Assembly (NCBI RefSeq): GCF_024679095.1
Contig: NC_066531.1
Coordinates: 10,796,781-10,860,780 of the forward strand
Source of the DNA: Eriocheir sinensis
Taxonomy: Eukaryota > Arthropoda > Malacostraca > Decapoda > Varunidae
Direction of reading: 5' to 3'
Length of the DNA stretch: 64,000 nucleotides
Numbering within the stretch: the first letter of the stretch is position 1; every line of letters starts with the position of its first letter. A model generated the notes under the pieces. The model was not told the DNA's origin. It ran no database searches and worked only from the letters and a program-made list of their open reading frames with translations. The position numbers and the translations under genes are program-made. Below are positions 1 through 11,386 of the stretch, piece after piece.

Positions 1-1322
1 CATGTGGCGTAAGAAAGCATAAGGGATGTCGTCTGGACCTGGCGAGGAATCATGACACTGGGATAAAGCCGTCTTCAACTCGAAGAGAGAAAATGGGATA
101 TTATAAGATTCCCCTCCGGTGGAAGCGAAGTTAACGCCGAGTGATTCCAAATCCCGGCGATGACGAGCCCCTGGTGCAGTAGGATCTTTCCTAGAGACAC
201 TGGCAAAGTGCTTGGCGAATAGGTCAGCAACAGTCTTAGGGTCCGCCATCGTTTCCCCTGCATGCGATAACACTGGAGGGGGAAGGGGGGGAAAACTTCC
301 CAGAGATCTTACGAACTCTGTTAAAGACTTCTGTGAGTGTAGTTCTGGTAGTGATGGAAGAGAGATTAGCCTTCCAAGAAATTCGTTGAGCCTCCTTGAA
401 AGTGCGTCGTGCTCGAGCACGCGCTCGCCGAAAAGCATCCAAACACTGGGGGTCCCCACGGTGACGACGAAGTCGAGAGAATGCAGCACGCTTCTCTTGC
501 ACAGCAGTAGTGCAAGCGGCGTTCCATCAGGGAACAGGACGTTTAGGGAACTGGCCAGACCTCCTGGGGACGGATTGAAGGGCTGCAGAATGTAGGGCAT
601 CAGTGAAATAGGATGCAACCTCGTCAGAAGTTCCAAAGTCAGCCAACGGACGAAGAGAGGAGCTAAGTTCCGTAAATCGATGCCAGTCTGCTTTATCTAG
701 ACGCCAGCGAGAAAGGCGTGACTGTGGTACAGAATCAATGCGTTCCAATAAAATTGGAAAGGTGGTAACTGCCATACAAGTCCGGTATGACCCGCCAACG
801 AAAATCAGGAAGAGAATTAGAAGTGCAAAGTGAAAGATCTATAGAGGTAAAAGTACCAGTCTGGCTATGAAAATGTGTCACCTCCCCAGAGTTTAAAATT
901 TCTAATCCCTGATCCTCAATAAAAGAAGCAACTAAAAGTCCGCGTGGGTTGGTAGCACCATCATCCCACAACGGATGGCGACCGTTTAAATCCCCTAATA
1001 AAAGTAAAGGCGAGGAAAGTTCCTGCACCAGGTCGTCAAGATCGTGTCTGTCAACGGGAACACCAGGAAGGAGATAAAGGCTACATAATGTATAAAATTT
1101 GCCCAAATAAACCTTAACAGCAACAGACTGCAACGTTGAGTGAAGCTGTAATGGGACCGAAGGGATATCACAGCGAACGAATATGGCGGTGCCACCATGG
1201 TGGCCCTGTCCAGGATTAGGGGTAATGTAAACGGCCCGATATCCAGGAGGACTAGAGTGAGTGTAGTCTCCGAGCATTGTCTCCTGTAAACAAAGGCAAG
1301 CAGGAGAAAACCGAGATATCAA
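1..1322 (-). pseudogene. LINE-A ORF2: endonuclease, linker and start of reverse transcriptase
   Basis: The endonuclease would nick target DNA to prime reverse transcription. Visible motifs are a catalytic-type 'CLQETML' near the start, 'LLGDLNGRHPLWDD' in the middle and 'IDLSLCTS' near the end. The final SDH-type motif is damaged ('GSYHLSN'). The reading then shifts frame (about 775), continues through a basic, Arg-rich linker (502-236) with a stop between 527 and 502, and shifts again. The last part reads 'GETMADPKTVADLFAKHFAS' and 'SPGPDDIPYAFL', which is the entry to the RT domain. At least two frameshifts and a stop make this a pseudogene. The rest of the RT lies outside the window. Confidence 0.75.
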
Positions 1323-1387
1323 TGCTCAGAGTTCCTCCCACGAGGCTCGTAGGCCTCTACAATGCCACTGGAGGAGTAGGAAGATGT

Positions 1388-2307
1388 CTATTTTCGAGTG
1401 CGCTCCAGGCGAGCCCCTGAAAGAGACTGCCTTTTACCCACCTGATTCGGTACGGTAATACGACGAGAAGAGGAGACTGGGACCCGAGAGGAGCCGGGTC
1501 GAGGGACCTCGAGCTTTCTCCCAACAAAGGAACCTGCGCCCCCTCCGGACGCCGCACTACTAGAGCCAGACCGCACACCACTCCCCGAAGCTACGTGCTC
1601 GCGGGGAGGATTCCCCACACTATCTCCAAGGGATTCCTCAGTTTCCATATCCCGATCAGGAAAACCACTAGAAGCAACAGGAACTGGAACAGAGGGGGTC
1701 TCAGCAGGCTCAATATGAGCCTCCGCATCTTCCTCCATAGGCCTATCCTGAGAGACCCCAGAATCATGTATACCTACAGTAATCTTAGTTGGCAGAACAG
1801 ATTCAACTGAATCTGAAGAACCGCGATGTCGCTTCTTCATACCTCTGGCGGACTTCGGCGAAGCAATGTGAGGTGCATCTACATCAGCATGCATCACCTG
1901 GGACGAGGCTGGAGAAGCCCCATCAGAGCCTGGAGGTGACTCGACAGAATCACCGAGGCCACTGTCTTGGAGTTTCTTTGTTCTTTCCCACACGAAAAAG
2001 AGGGCGCCATAAACAATTGCAACTCACCTTGCCGCCCTTGCTGACCCTCTTAAATATGGCTGGGGAATTGTCCTAGACCCCGCTCAGTTCAACTCCTTAA
2101 GCGTGGCCTCTTTCACCATGATCCTCCCCTTAGAAGAGACATCCGTTTTTGGTCCCTAGAAAAGGTTATAACGTCTCTATCTTCCACTAGGTACCAGGAC
2201 AGACCTTCAGAAATGGATTTCCTAATACACACCCTGTTCCTCGTCGCCCTCGCCTCTAGGTTCAGGTCCTCGCAGCTCAGGACTCTCACGCGTTTTCCCA
2301 GGTACAC
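1388..2307 (-). pseudogene. LINE-A ORF1 (gag-like), broken
   Basis: Two open segments (2307-2113 and 1993-1388) precede the endonuclease on the same strand. The first, with 'GLSWYLVEDRDVITFSRD', resembles the RNA-binding region of Jockey ORF1 proteins, but weakly. The second is 201 residues, rich in Ser, Gly and Pro and ends in a basic tail. It looks like a disordered C-terminal part with no zinc knuckle visible. Identification rests mainly on position upstream of the endonuclease. The upstream end is lost in the gap. Confidence 0.45.
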
Positions 2308-2310
2308 TAC

Positions 2311-2410
2311 NNNNNNNNNNNNNNNNNNNNNNNNNNNNNNNNNNNNNNNNNNNNNNNNNNNNNNNNNNNNNNNNNNNNNNNNNNNNNNNNNNNNNNNNNN
2401 NNNNNNNNNN
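2311..2410. other. Assembly gap (100 N)
   Basis: Exactly 100 N, the conventional length for a scaffold join of unknown size. Sequence on either side need not be adjacent in the genome. Confidence 0.99.
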
Positions 2411-2543
2411 TGTTAGTGTGTGTTCTTTGCCTTGTGTTTTTTTGTTTGTTTTTTGCTATCATAACTGTTCCAGATGTTTTCCAGTGTTGTGGTAATTCAT
2501 ATTTATTCATGTCATTATTTAAGCTTTGTGTTAGGGTTTCCAC
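2411..2543 (-). pseudogene. LINE reverse-transcriptase scrap
   Basis: The minus strand reads 'LPQHWKTSGTVMIAKNKQKN', which matches the style of the first RT block ('W+...V+.I.K...') of non-LTR elements. It is cut by the gap. Only about 40 residues are available, so the clade cannot be stated. Confidence 0.45.
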
Positions 2544-2561
2544 GACGGTAGCCTGGGGAGT

Positions 2562-3011
2562 GTGTTGTTCTTCAAGGTCAGGACCAAATCCTTAGAGGTG
2601 AAAAGTAGGATGTTTGGGTGGGCCACTGGGGGAAGCAAGCTAGGTATGCCGTATGTGTGCAGGGGGGTCGACGAGAATATAGAACATATGTTAGTTGAGT
2701 GTCATGGGTGTGAAAGAGAGAGGCTAAGCATAGTGATAATATTAATACAGGAGAGAGGAACGGAAAAGGGCGATGGAACTCTTGCTAGGTTTGAGTACGC
2801 TGCAGGCAGGGACCAGAAGGACAACAGAGAGGATAAAATAATTCCTGGAGAGTGCCTAGGCGGTGCACACTGGATAGGGTGGACTCCTGTAAATGTCCCC
2901 GCTCGCGTCACTATGGACTTTTTCAGCATAGCCAATTCGTTTTGTTTTCAGGCTATTTGTTCTGAGGAAGTAAGCCGTTACAAAGGCTGTACTTACTACC
3001 GAACGGAGTGA
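2562..3011 (+). pseudogene. LINE ORF2 C-terminal fragment with Cys/His knuckle
   Basis: A 149-residue open stretch contains 'YVCRGVDENIEHMLVECHGC', a C...EH...EC pattern typical of the zinc-knuckle C-terminus of LINE ORF2 proteins. Nothing upstream is an RT on this strand, because the gap and an oppositely oriented RT scrap intervene. It is therefore a truncated remnant. The last 60 residues are not recognisable. Confidence 0.5.
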
Positions 3012-3529
3012 CTACCTCCCGAACCAAGACCAAGACTAAGGGCGGTATTGTCAAACGCTTCGTCGACCAAGCACACATATTTGACAAGGCTTTCTTAGGA
3101 GTTGTGGGCATTTCCAGGAGTAGTTTTATGACCCTGGTGGTAGTTTGACCCTTCCTCTGTACCGTGAACCTAAAGAAACACTCAATAGAACCCGACTGAC
3201 CCCCTCTTTGACCCTTAGAAATAGCTGATGTGAGAAGCCAGAGTGTCTTATAATACCGACCTACGTGTCTCCGTGAACAAATTGCACAATGTTTGCTGTA
3301 GTAACTTAATGCCTTGATCCCTGTCTGTGATATCGCCTCGTGTGGTCAGTAATTCTAGCGTGATCGTGTCGGTTTTTTGTGACCATTCCAGGTACATCCC
3401 TGCATTTAGTATCGCTGTTAACGTTTGCGAAGTAATTAATTGTAATACATCTCAAAACTCATATCCCTGTGAACTATTATGTATTCACGTGACCAATAAC
3501 CTGGACCTTCCACCTCAACCCTCCGCTCC
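3012..3529. other. Unrecognised intronic or intergenic sequence
   Basis: No open frame with family resemblance, no microsatellite and no clear repeat. From 3487 it grades into C-rich sequence that leads into the minisatellite. Confidence 0.6.
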
Positions 3530-6300
3530 TTCCGGCACACCACCCCCTGACTCACACCACCCCCTAACTCACACCACCCCCTGACTCACACCACTTGCTG
3601 TCACATCACCCTCTGACTCACACCACCTGCTGTCACACCACCCTCTGACTCACACCACCTGCTGTCACATCACCCTCTGACTCACACCACCTGCTGTCAC
3701 ATCACCCCCTGACTCACACCACCTGCTGCCACATCACCCCCTGACTCACACCACCTGCTGCCACATCACCCTCTGACTCACACCACCTGCTGCCACATCA
3801 CCCCCTGACTCACACCACCTGCTGCCACATCACCCCCTGACTCACACCACCTGCTGTCACACCACCTCCTGATTCACACCACCTGCTGTCACACCACCCC
3901 CTGACTCACACCACCTGCTGCCACATCACCCCCTGACTCACACCACCTGCTGCCACATCACCCTCTGACTCACACCACCTGCTGTCACACCACCTCCTGA
4001 CTCACACCACCTGCTGTCACATCACCCCCTGACTCACACCACCTGCTCTCACACCACCCCCTGACTCACACCACCTGCTCTCACACCACCCCCTGACTCA
4101 CACCACCTGCTGTCACACCACCCCCTGACTCACACCACCTGCTGTCACATCACCCCCTGACTCACACCACCTGCTGTCACACCACCCCCTGACTCACACC
4201 ACCTGCTCTCACACCACCCCCTGACTCACACCACCTGCTGTCACACCACCCCCTGACTCACACCACATGCTCTCACATCACCCCCTGATTCACACCACCT
4301 GCTGTCACACCACCCCCTGACTCACACCACCTGCTGTCACATCACCCCCTGACTCACACCACCTGCTGTCACCTCACCCCCTGACTCACACCACCTGCTC
4401 ACACCACCCCTGACTCACACCACCTGCTGTCACACCACCCCTGACTCACACCACCTGCTCACACCACCCCTGACTCACACCACCTGCTGTCACATCACCC
4501 CCTGACTCACACCACCTGCTGTCACACCACCCCCTGACTCACACCACCTGCTGTCACATCACCCCCTGACTCACACCACCTGCTGTCACATCACCCCCTG
4601 ACTCACACCACCTGCTGTCACATCACCCCCTGACTCACACCACCTGCTGTCACATCACCCCCTGACTCACACCACCTCCTGTCACATCACCCCCTGACTC
4701 ACACCACCTGCTGTCACACCACCCCCTGACTCACACCACCTGCTGTAATACAACCCCCTGACTCACACCACCTGCTGTCACATCACCCCCTGACTCACAC
4801 CATCTTCTGTCATACCACCCCCTGACTCACACCACCTGCTGTAATACAACCCCCTGACTCACACCATCTTCTGTCACACCACCCCCTGACTCACACCATC
4901 TTCTGTCACATCACCCCCTGACTCACACCACCTGCTGTCACACCACCCCCTGACTCACACCACCTGCTGTAATACAACCCCCTGACTCACACCACCTGCT
5001 GTAATACAACCCCCTGACTCACACCATCTTCTGTCACACCACCCCCTGACTCACACCATCTTCTGTCACACCACCCCCTGACTCACACCACCTGCTGTCA
5101 CACCACCCCCTGACTCACACCATCTTCTGTCACACCACCCCCTGACTCACACCATCTTCTGTCATACCACCCCCTGACTCACACCATCTTCTGTCACACC
5201 ACCCCCTGACTCACACCACCTGCTGTCACACCACCCCCTGACTCACACCACCTGCTGTCACACCACCCCCTGACTCACACCATCTTCTGTCATACCACCC
5301 CCTGACTCACACCATCTTCTGTCACACCACCCCCTGACTCACACCACCTGCTGTCACATCACCCCCTGACTCACACCATCTTCTGTCACATCACCCCCTG
5401 ACTCACACCACCTGCTGTCACACCACCCCCTGACTCACACCACCTGCTGTAATACAACCCCCTGACTCACACCAGCTTCTGTCACACCACCCCCTGACTC
5501 ACACCACCTGCTGTAATACAACCCCCTGACTCACACCATCTTCTGTCACACCACCCCCTGACTCACACCACCTGCTGTAATACCACCCCCTGACTCACAC
5601 CACCTGCTGTCACACCACCCCCTGACTCACACCACCTGCTGTCACACCACCCCCTGACTCACACCATCTTCTGTCACATCACCCCCTGACTCACACCACC
5701 TGCTGTCACACCACCCCCTGACTCACACCACCTGCTGTCACACCACCCCCTGACTCACACCACCTGCTGTAATACAACCCCCTGACTCACACCATCTTCT
5801 GTCACATCACCCCCTGACTCACACCACCTGCTGTCACATCACCCCCTGACTCACACCATCTTCTGTCACATCACCCCCTGACTCACACCATCTTCTGTCA
5901 CACCACCCCCTGACTCACACCATCTTCTGTCACATCACCCCCTGATTCACACCACCTGATGTCACACCACCCCCTGACTCACACCCCACTTTCTGAATCA
6001 CACCACCTGCTATCACACCACCTGCTATCACACCACCCCCGACTCACACCACCTGCTGAATCACACGGCTGACTCACACCACCTGCTGTCAAACCAACCC
6101 CTGTCTCACACCACCTGCTGAATCACACGGCTGACTCACACCACCTGCTGTCAAACCAACCCCTGTCTCACACCACCTGCTGTCATACCACTGGTAAACT
6201 AACACCACCTGCTGACTCACACTGCTAACTCACAATAAATGCTGAATCACACTGCTAACTTACACCACCTGTTGTCACACCATCGGCAGACTCACAGCAT
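3530..6300. repeat. 32-bp minisatellite array
   Basis: The unit is about 32 bp, for example CCCCTGACTCACACCACC followed by TGCTGTCACATCA. Length divided by unit suggests roughly 75-85 copies (an estimate, not a count). From 3540 to about 4730 units are mostly of one type, with a few 28-bp units near 4390-4470. From about 4738 two further unit types (TGCTGTAATACAA and TCTTCTGTCACA) are interleaved. After about 6000 units degenerate to within about 40 bp of an FN3 exon. The unit length is not a multiple of three and no long frame is open, so it is non-coding. Nearly every unit carries TGACTCA. Confidence 0.95.
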
Positions 6301-6342
6301 CTGCTGAATCACACTGCTAACTCGCGCCATCTGCTGACTCAC

Positions 6343-6410
6343 CGTCCAATTAACACGAATACTGCTGCTGGAGTACCTGGTGGATGACAGTCCTTCAGGC
6401 TCCGACGGCA
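6343..6410 (-). CDS. FN3 gene, downstream exon (first half of a second FN3 domain)
   Basis: A 68-nt exon with a clean acceptor (TTTCTCTACACACAG before it) and a consensus donor (ACG followed by GTGAGT). It completes a split valine codon left by the exon at 17430-17679, then reads 'PSEPEGLSSTRYSSSSIRVN' and 'WT'. Pro-x-x-P...L...I.V.W is the A-B strand start of a fibronectin type III domain. It ends in phase 0 in the middle of the FN3 domain, as does the equivalent exon at 38803-38954. FN3 domains are extracellular protein-binding modules in receptors, phosphatases and adhesion proteins. The protein type cannot be told from this fragment. The next exon is not found in 1-6300. Confidence 0.8.
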
Positions 6411-6429
6411 CTGTGTGTAGAGAAAGATT

Positions 6430-6545
<116 letters not shown>

Positions 6546-6651
6546 AACATGGGAGTATATACATTATGGGTTTCTATGGGGGTATGTGTTTTGAACTAAA
6601 AATGCTCTCTTTCCTGAGGCATCTATCTCAAAGCTTCCCACAGTCACTGTC

Positions 6652-6653
6652 AT

Positions 6654-6710
<57 letters not shown>

Positions 6711-6711
6711 C
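6652..6711. repeat. (AAT)n microsatellite, probable LINE-B 3' tail
   Basis: About 20 AAT units. Read on the minus strand it follows CAAAATAAACCG, which is the expected place for the simple-repeat tail at the 3' end of a LINE. Confidence 0.9.
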
Positions 6712-7640
6712 GGTTTATTTTGGAGATGGCAGCCGTTAGGTTGAAAATGTACATAATAAGATTACAAAGTGTAACTATATAAAAATTACAACATGAAAGG
6801 GGTGTGGGGGTAGGTAATTTACAGTAACGGAGGGAACGTTGTGGTGATGCTTGAGTGGTGAGGAGGTGGAGGAGTGCGGTGTGGTAGAGCGATGAGGCGG
6901 GAAGGTAATCCTCTTCTGGAAGGCGAGTAGGTGTTGATCCGAGGTCATCCCCAGGTCAAAATGCTGGGTCAGGTAGCAGCAGGTGGCCGGAGAGCAGGTA
7001 GAGGCGATATCGATGGTCACTCAGAAAGGGGCTTAGCGGTGGAGTGCTAATCCAAAACAGTTGGCGAGACAGATGTAAAGACTCGCTGCTGTACCTGGGA
7101 ACAGACTGCACAGCCTCGGTGGTGAGCAGTCTGCACATTGCCCCCACTTGAGTGACGAAGCCTCCACTGCACTGCACCTGACCAGACATCAACAGCAGGA
7201 TGGGCGGGCTGGTGAGCCTGGGGAGACCTCGGGGCGTCAGCAGGGACTTGATGGAAGGCCCCGGCGGCGACACACTCGGCGACCTGTGTCCTCCCGGTAT
7301 ATCACACACGCACTCCACTCACTGTCTGTCATACTGTCACCATGGTTTCACTTAATGTCACAAAAAATAACTTGCTAAATAGTGTTTCTTGAAGTAGGTT
7401 TCTTGATGAAAGGGGAGACGGGGATGAAGGGGAAGGGGAGAGGCCAACAGGCTGGCCCCGGGCTACTCCTTTCGGAGCGCCATGACCCACGTCCGACCTC
7501 GGTCAGGACTGGGTCACAAAAACACTGTCACTATGAATCTGCACAAAGGCACTGTCACTGTCAGGCTGGCGCTTCAAGAACACTGCCACTGTGCTGAGGA
7601 CACTTCCGGTGGGCGTGTCCTCAGCCCGGCATGGGCATTT
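6712..7640 (-). other. LINE-B 3' untranslated region
   Basis: Between the end of recognisable ORF2 homology and the (AAT)n tail. Short open frames here (for example 6956-7318, minus) have no domain resemblance. Confidence 0.5.
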
Positions 7641-9066
7641 GACCCGATTTGTGGACAGATTTCTCACGTCCACCCAGCTCGTAAAAATGTTCCACAGCTC
7701 TACCGTGGCACACGTTAAGGCCCTTTGACACCTCGCGGTGTGTGTCCTTGGAATCTCGAAGAGAAGGTCAGACACTACCGCTCTCGTAGTGAGCTCTATC
7801 CTCCTCCACGGGACCCGAAGAGTCGCGAGGTGTGGTGTATGTGTACCTGTGCCGTGTGCAGCATTGTGAGTGCACCGACTTGCCTTCGGTGCTCCAGGCT
7901 GTCCAGCTGGTTGTGAGGAGTGTCGCGCTGCTGGTGGTGCTGCTGCTGTTGTCGCCTCTGCTCCCGTCGTTGAGGTTGTTGTGCCTGCTGCCGAGGATGG
8001 CCACTGACGCCGTTTATGAGGCTTTCAGCTAGCCGCTGAACCTTACCCAGCAGGGAGAGATGGCGTTAGGCACTAATTATCCAGGTGAGAGGGCTATACT
8101 CCGTGACATACCTCACTTGCGCCTTGTAGAGCTTCATGCGACTGTCATCGTCGAGTAGGTGTCTTACTTGGCGCAGCAGTATCACTCGTAGGGAAGCTTT
8201 CTGCGCCACACTCTGCAGGTGGCGGGCGAAGCTGAGTTGGGAGTCGACCTCTACCCCCAGAATGTTGATGTAGTCCTTAATGGCAAGGGTGTCTTTTTCA
8301 AATCTCAGCTGGCCTGCAAGCAGCCTCCTGTCCTCCCGCGACCGTGATATGGAGATGGCCTGGGTCTCTCCAGCAGCAAACTCGACCTGCCACCGTCTAC
8401 CCCATGTCATGGTGTCATCAAGTTGTCGATTAACGACATCTACGGCATTCACAGTCTCCTCCCTTGCGTAGCTGTGGGAAAGAGTGCAGTCGTCGGCATA
8501 AGCCAATGCCACAGAGAGTCTTTGGAGGAGGTCATTAACGTAGATGTTCCATAGGATGGGGCACAAGATTGAACCTTGTGGAACTGATGCCTCAACAGGG
8601 TAGGTGGCCGAGGTGCAGCCACTCACCACAACCCTAAGACTCCATCCCTGTAGGCAGCTCGAGAACAGCTCCAGCAGTCGCCCCGAGATGCCGAGCTGTT
8701 CGAGTTTGATAAGGAGTCCTCTGTGCCACACCCGATCGAACGCCCCAGCTATACCCAGTGCAATGACGAGTGAGGGCCGGCCAGAGTCTAGGGCGTCGTG
8801 CCATGTCTTGGAGAGGAGGAGGAGTAGGTCCGACGCTGATCGTCACCTCCTGAACCCGTATTGGCTTGGGGATAGATGGTGGTGTTCCTCTAGGTGGAAC
8901 GTCAGTTTTCAGTAATTACTCTTTCAAGTATTTTGCTGACAACTGACAGAAGTGATATGGGACGGTAGTTAGAGGGGTCCGCTTTGTCATTTTTCTTGTG
9001 GACAGGCGTGACTCTGGCCTCCTTCCATGCAGTAGGCCAGGTGCTGGTGCTGAGACACTGCTGAAA
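7640..9066 (-). pseudogene. LINE-B ORF2: reverse transcriptase palm, thumb and C-terminus
   Basis: The RT copies element RNA at the nicked target. The minus strand reads 'WPTAWKEARVTPVHKKNDKA' and 'NYRPISLLSVVSKILERVI' (RT blocks 1-2), then shifts frame. From 8731 it reads a template-grip 'VPQGSILCPILWNIYVND' and the catalytic 'LAYADDCTL' at 8489-8500. The polymerase frame stops at 8066, but C-terminal homology continues to about 7640 ('LDSLEHRRQVGALTM' and 'VELWNIF'), including a Gln/Arg-rich stretch near 7950-8030 that looks like local repeat expansion. Several frameshifts and stops. Confidence 0.75.
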
Positions 9067-9373
9067 GATGAACACAAAGAACACAAAGGAAGAACAAACA
9101 ACAGCAGACCAGCTGGTCCTTACGAGGCTGTTTGTGACAAGCTACACTAACTATCTAATCAAAGGTGGAAGATGAAGGACAGCAAAGGCGAAGGCTCCTC
9201 CCCACCCCCCCATCCCTCCAGCCAAAGCTGGCAGGAAAGGAAAAAGAACCATGCAGCATGGAAAAACTGCATGGAAATTTTGTAGTAAAGAGGAAAGAAC
9301 TACCATTACTGCTACCACTAACCGGGCGATAAAAGCGGACAAGGACACCAGTATTCGAAAGAACTTAACGTTA

Positions 9374-11358
9374 TTACGACAATGAGTAATATCTTAGTTG
9401 CTGGTTGGATTCAAAACACTTGTCTAATCTATTCTTGAAGGCCGTAACTGTTGTACTATCAACGACATCACAGGGTAGAGAGTTCAAAACATTAACAACT
9501 CGATTGCAGAAGTGTTTAGCTTCGTACGACGAGAATCTTTTACCACTTATCTTCAAATTGTGATTTCTTCTTGTTCTATTTTATCGATCAAATGTGAAGT
9601 AATCTTCCGCATTAATATCACTGAATCCTTTAAACTTTTTAAACACTTCTATTTGATCGCCTCGCATTCTTCGTTTTGAAAGACTGAATAAGTTTACTTC
9701 TTTAAGCCTTTGTTCATATGATAAATTTCTCAACCTAGGAATCATCTTTGTTACTCTTCGTTGAACCCGTTCCAACTTTTCTATGTCTTTTCTGTAGTAG
9801 GGAGAACAAAACTGTACACAGTACTCTAGACGGGGTCGAACCAACGAGTTATACAGTTTTAATATTACTTTTTTTCCGATTTATTATTAAAGACTCGTCC
9901 GATAAAGCCAATCAATTTGTTTGCAGTTTTAACTACCTCTGAACAATGCTGACCGGGCTATAAATCGCTTGATATAGTGATTCCAAGATCCTTTTCTTTA
10001 CTTACTGCAGAAAGTTGTTTGCCATTCATTACGTACCGAACGCGATTGTTATTTTTTCCGATGTGCAACACTTTACATTTGTCAACGTTAAATTTAATTT
10101 GCCATTGATTGGCCCAACGTGCAAGTCGATCTAGATCTGATTGTAAAGCTTCTTCGTCGAGTGTCGCAGTTACTTTACTAGCAATTTTTGTGTCATCAGC
10201 AAATTTTGATACTTTGCAAGTGAGCCCATCATCGATATCATTAACATAAATTAAGAAGAGCATGGGGCCAAACACTGATCCTTGAGGTACGCCGCTTCTG
10301 ACGTCGAGCCAGTTAGACACCGTTCAGAACTACTCTCTGTCTCCGCTCAGAGAGCCAGTCCACAAGCCAATTGTAAATGTTACCCGAGATACCGTGCGCC
10401 AGTAGTTTGCTGAGCAATCGTTGGTGAGGGACCTTATCAAATGCCTTTTGAAAATCCAGATATATGATATCTACTAATCTGCTTTCATCGAATACCTCAA
10501 AAATATAATGAAAAAAATCAAGTAAGCTAAACACGAACGTTTACTACGGAAGCCATGTTGCGAATTATTTATCATATTATTTTCTTCAAAGAATTTCACC
10601 ATATTGTTGCGAATGATAGTCTCCATTAACTTACAAACAATCGATGTCAGGCTAATAGGTCGATAGTTTCCTGGATGAGACTTGTCCCCCTTTTTGAAAA
10701 TTGGTGTGACATTTGCAAGTTTCCAATCTGACGGAACTTTTCCAGCTGTTATAGATTAATTGAATATGATGGAGAGCGGTTTACAAATTTGATGTTTGAT
10801 TTCTTTTAAGACCCTAGGGGTAATTTTGTCTGGACCAGGAGCTTTGCTTACTTTAATCTTTTCAATTGTGCGTAAAATGTCACTTTCTACGATGAGCACG
10901 CCATTTAACATATTTTCGGTCCGTCTAACCTCCGGCGGTTGAGGTGATAAACAATCTTCGTCGGTAAATACGGATGCGAAAAAGTTATTTAGGATTGCAG
11001 CCATTTCATTTTCATCGTTCGTGTGGTTACCATTATCATTAGCAAGCGGTCCAATACCACAAGTGAGTGACTTTTTATTATTTACATAGCCAAAAAATTC
11101 TTTAGGATTAGATTTACTCGTTTCCGCTATATATTCTTCAAGATTTTTCTTGCTTCGTTTTGTTAATTTCTTGGTTTCGCGGCGAATTCTGTCCAACTCT
11201 AGTTTGTCAGCCTCACTCTGAGTTGATGGGTATCTACTGTATACGCGTTTTTTAAGAGATAGGCTATTTTGAATTTCGTTATTCCTCCATTTGGGTTTCT
11301 TCTTAAAAGCTGAACGTATGTTACGATAGGGTACGCATATGCTTATGGCATTGTTCAA
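9374..11358 (-). pseudogene. LINE-C linker, reverse transcriptase and C-terminal domain
   Basis: The linker (11358-10756) is Lys-rich, with 'NPKEFFGYVNNKKSL' and the RT entry 'SKAPGPDKITPRVLKEI'. A TAA stop interrupts at about 10756. The frame resumes with 'DWKLANVTPIFKKGDKSHPG', then '[20 protein letters not shown]' (10313-10534), '[20 protein letters not shown]' and the catalytic 'KFADDTK' (FADD at 10192-10203). The C-terminal part has 'YCVQFCSPYYRKDIEKLERV' (9581-9844) and 'HFCNRVVNVLNSLP' (9374-9556). These are hallmark blocks of CR1/L2-type RTs. Three or more frame breaks. Confidence 0.85.
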
Positions 11359-11386
11359 TATTGTGGTGAAGGCCCCCCAAGATTTA

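Larger units (their letters stand above)
1..2310 (-). mobile_element. LINE-A: Jockey-like non-LTR retrotransposon, cut by both window edge and gap
   Basis: On the minus strand the order is a gag-like ORF1 (about 2307-1388), an apurinic-type endonuclease (1322-735), a linker (775-236) and the start of a reverse transcriptase (260-1). This is the standard order of Jockey-type elements. The element runs off the left edge inside the RT and is cut at 2310 by the gap. Frameshifts between the blocks show a decayed copy. Clade assignment is by motif style only. Confidence 0.75.

Noticed and set aside
3530..6300. CRISPR-like array
   Set aside because: Units are contiguous with no unique spacers, and the genome is eukaryotic. 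It is a minisatellite.
6956..7318. 120-codon minus-strand frame
   Set aside because: Lies in the LINE-B 3' UTR with no conserved motif.
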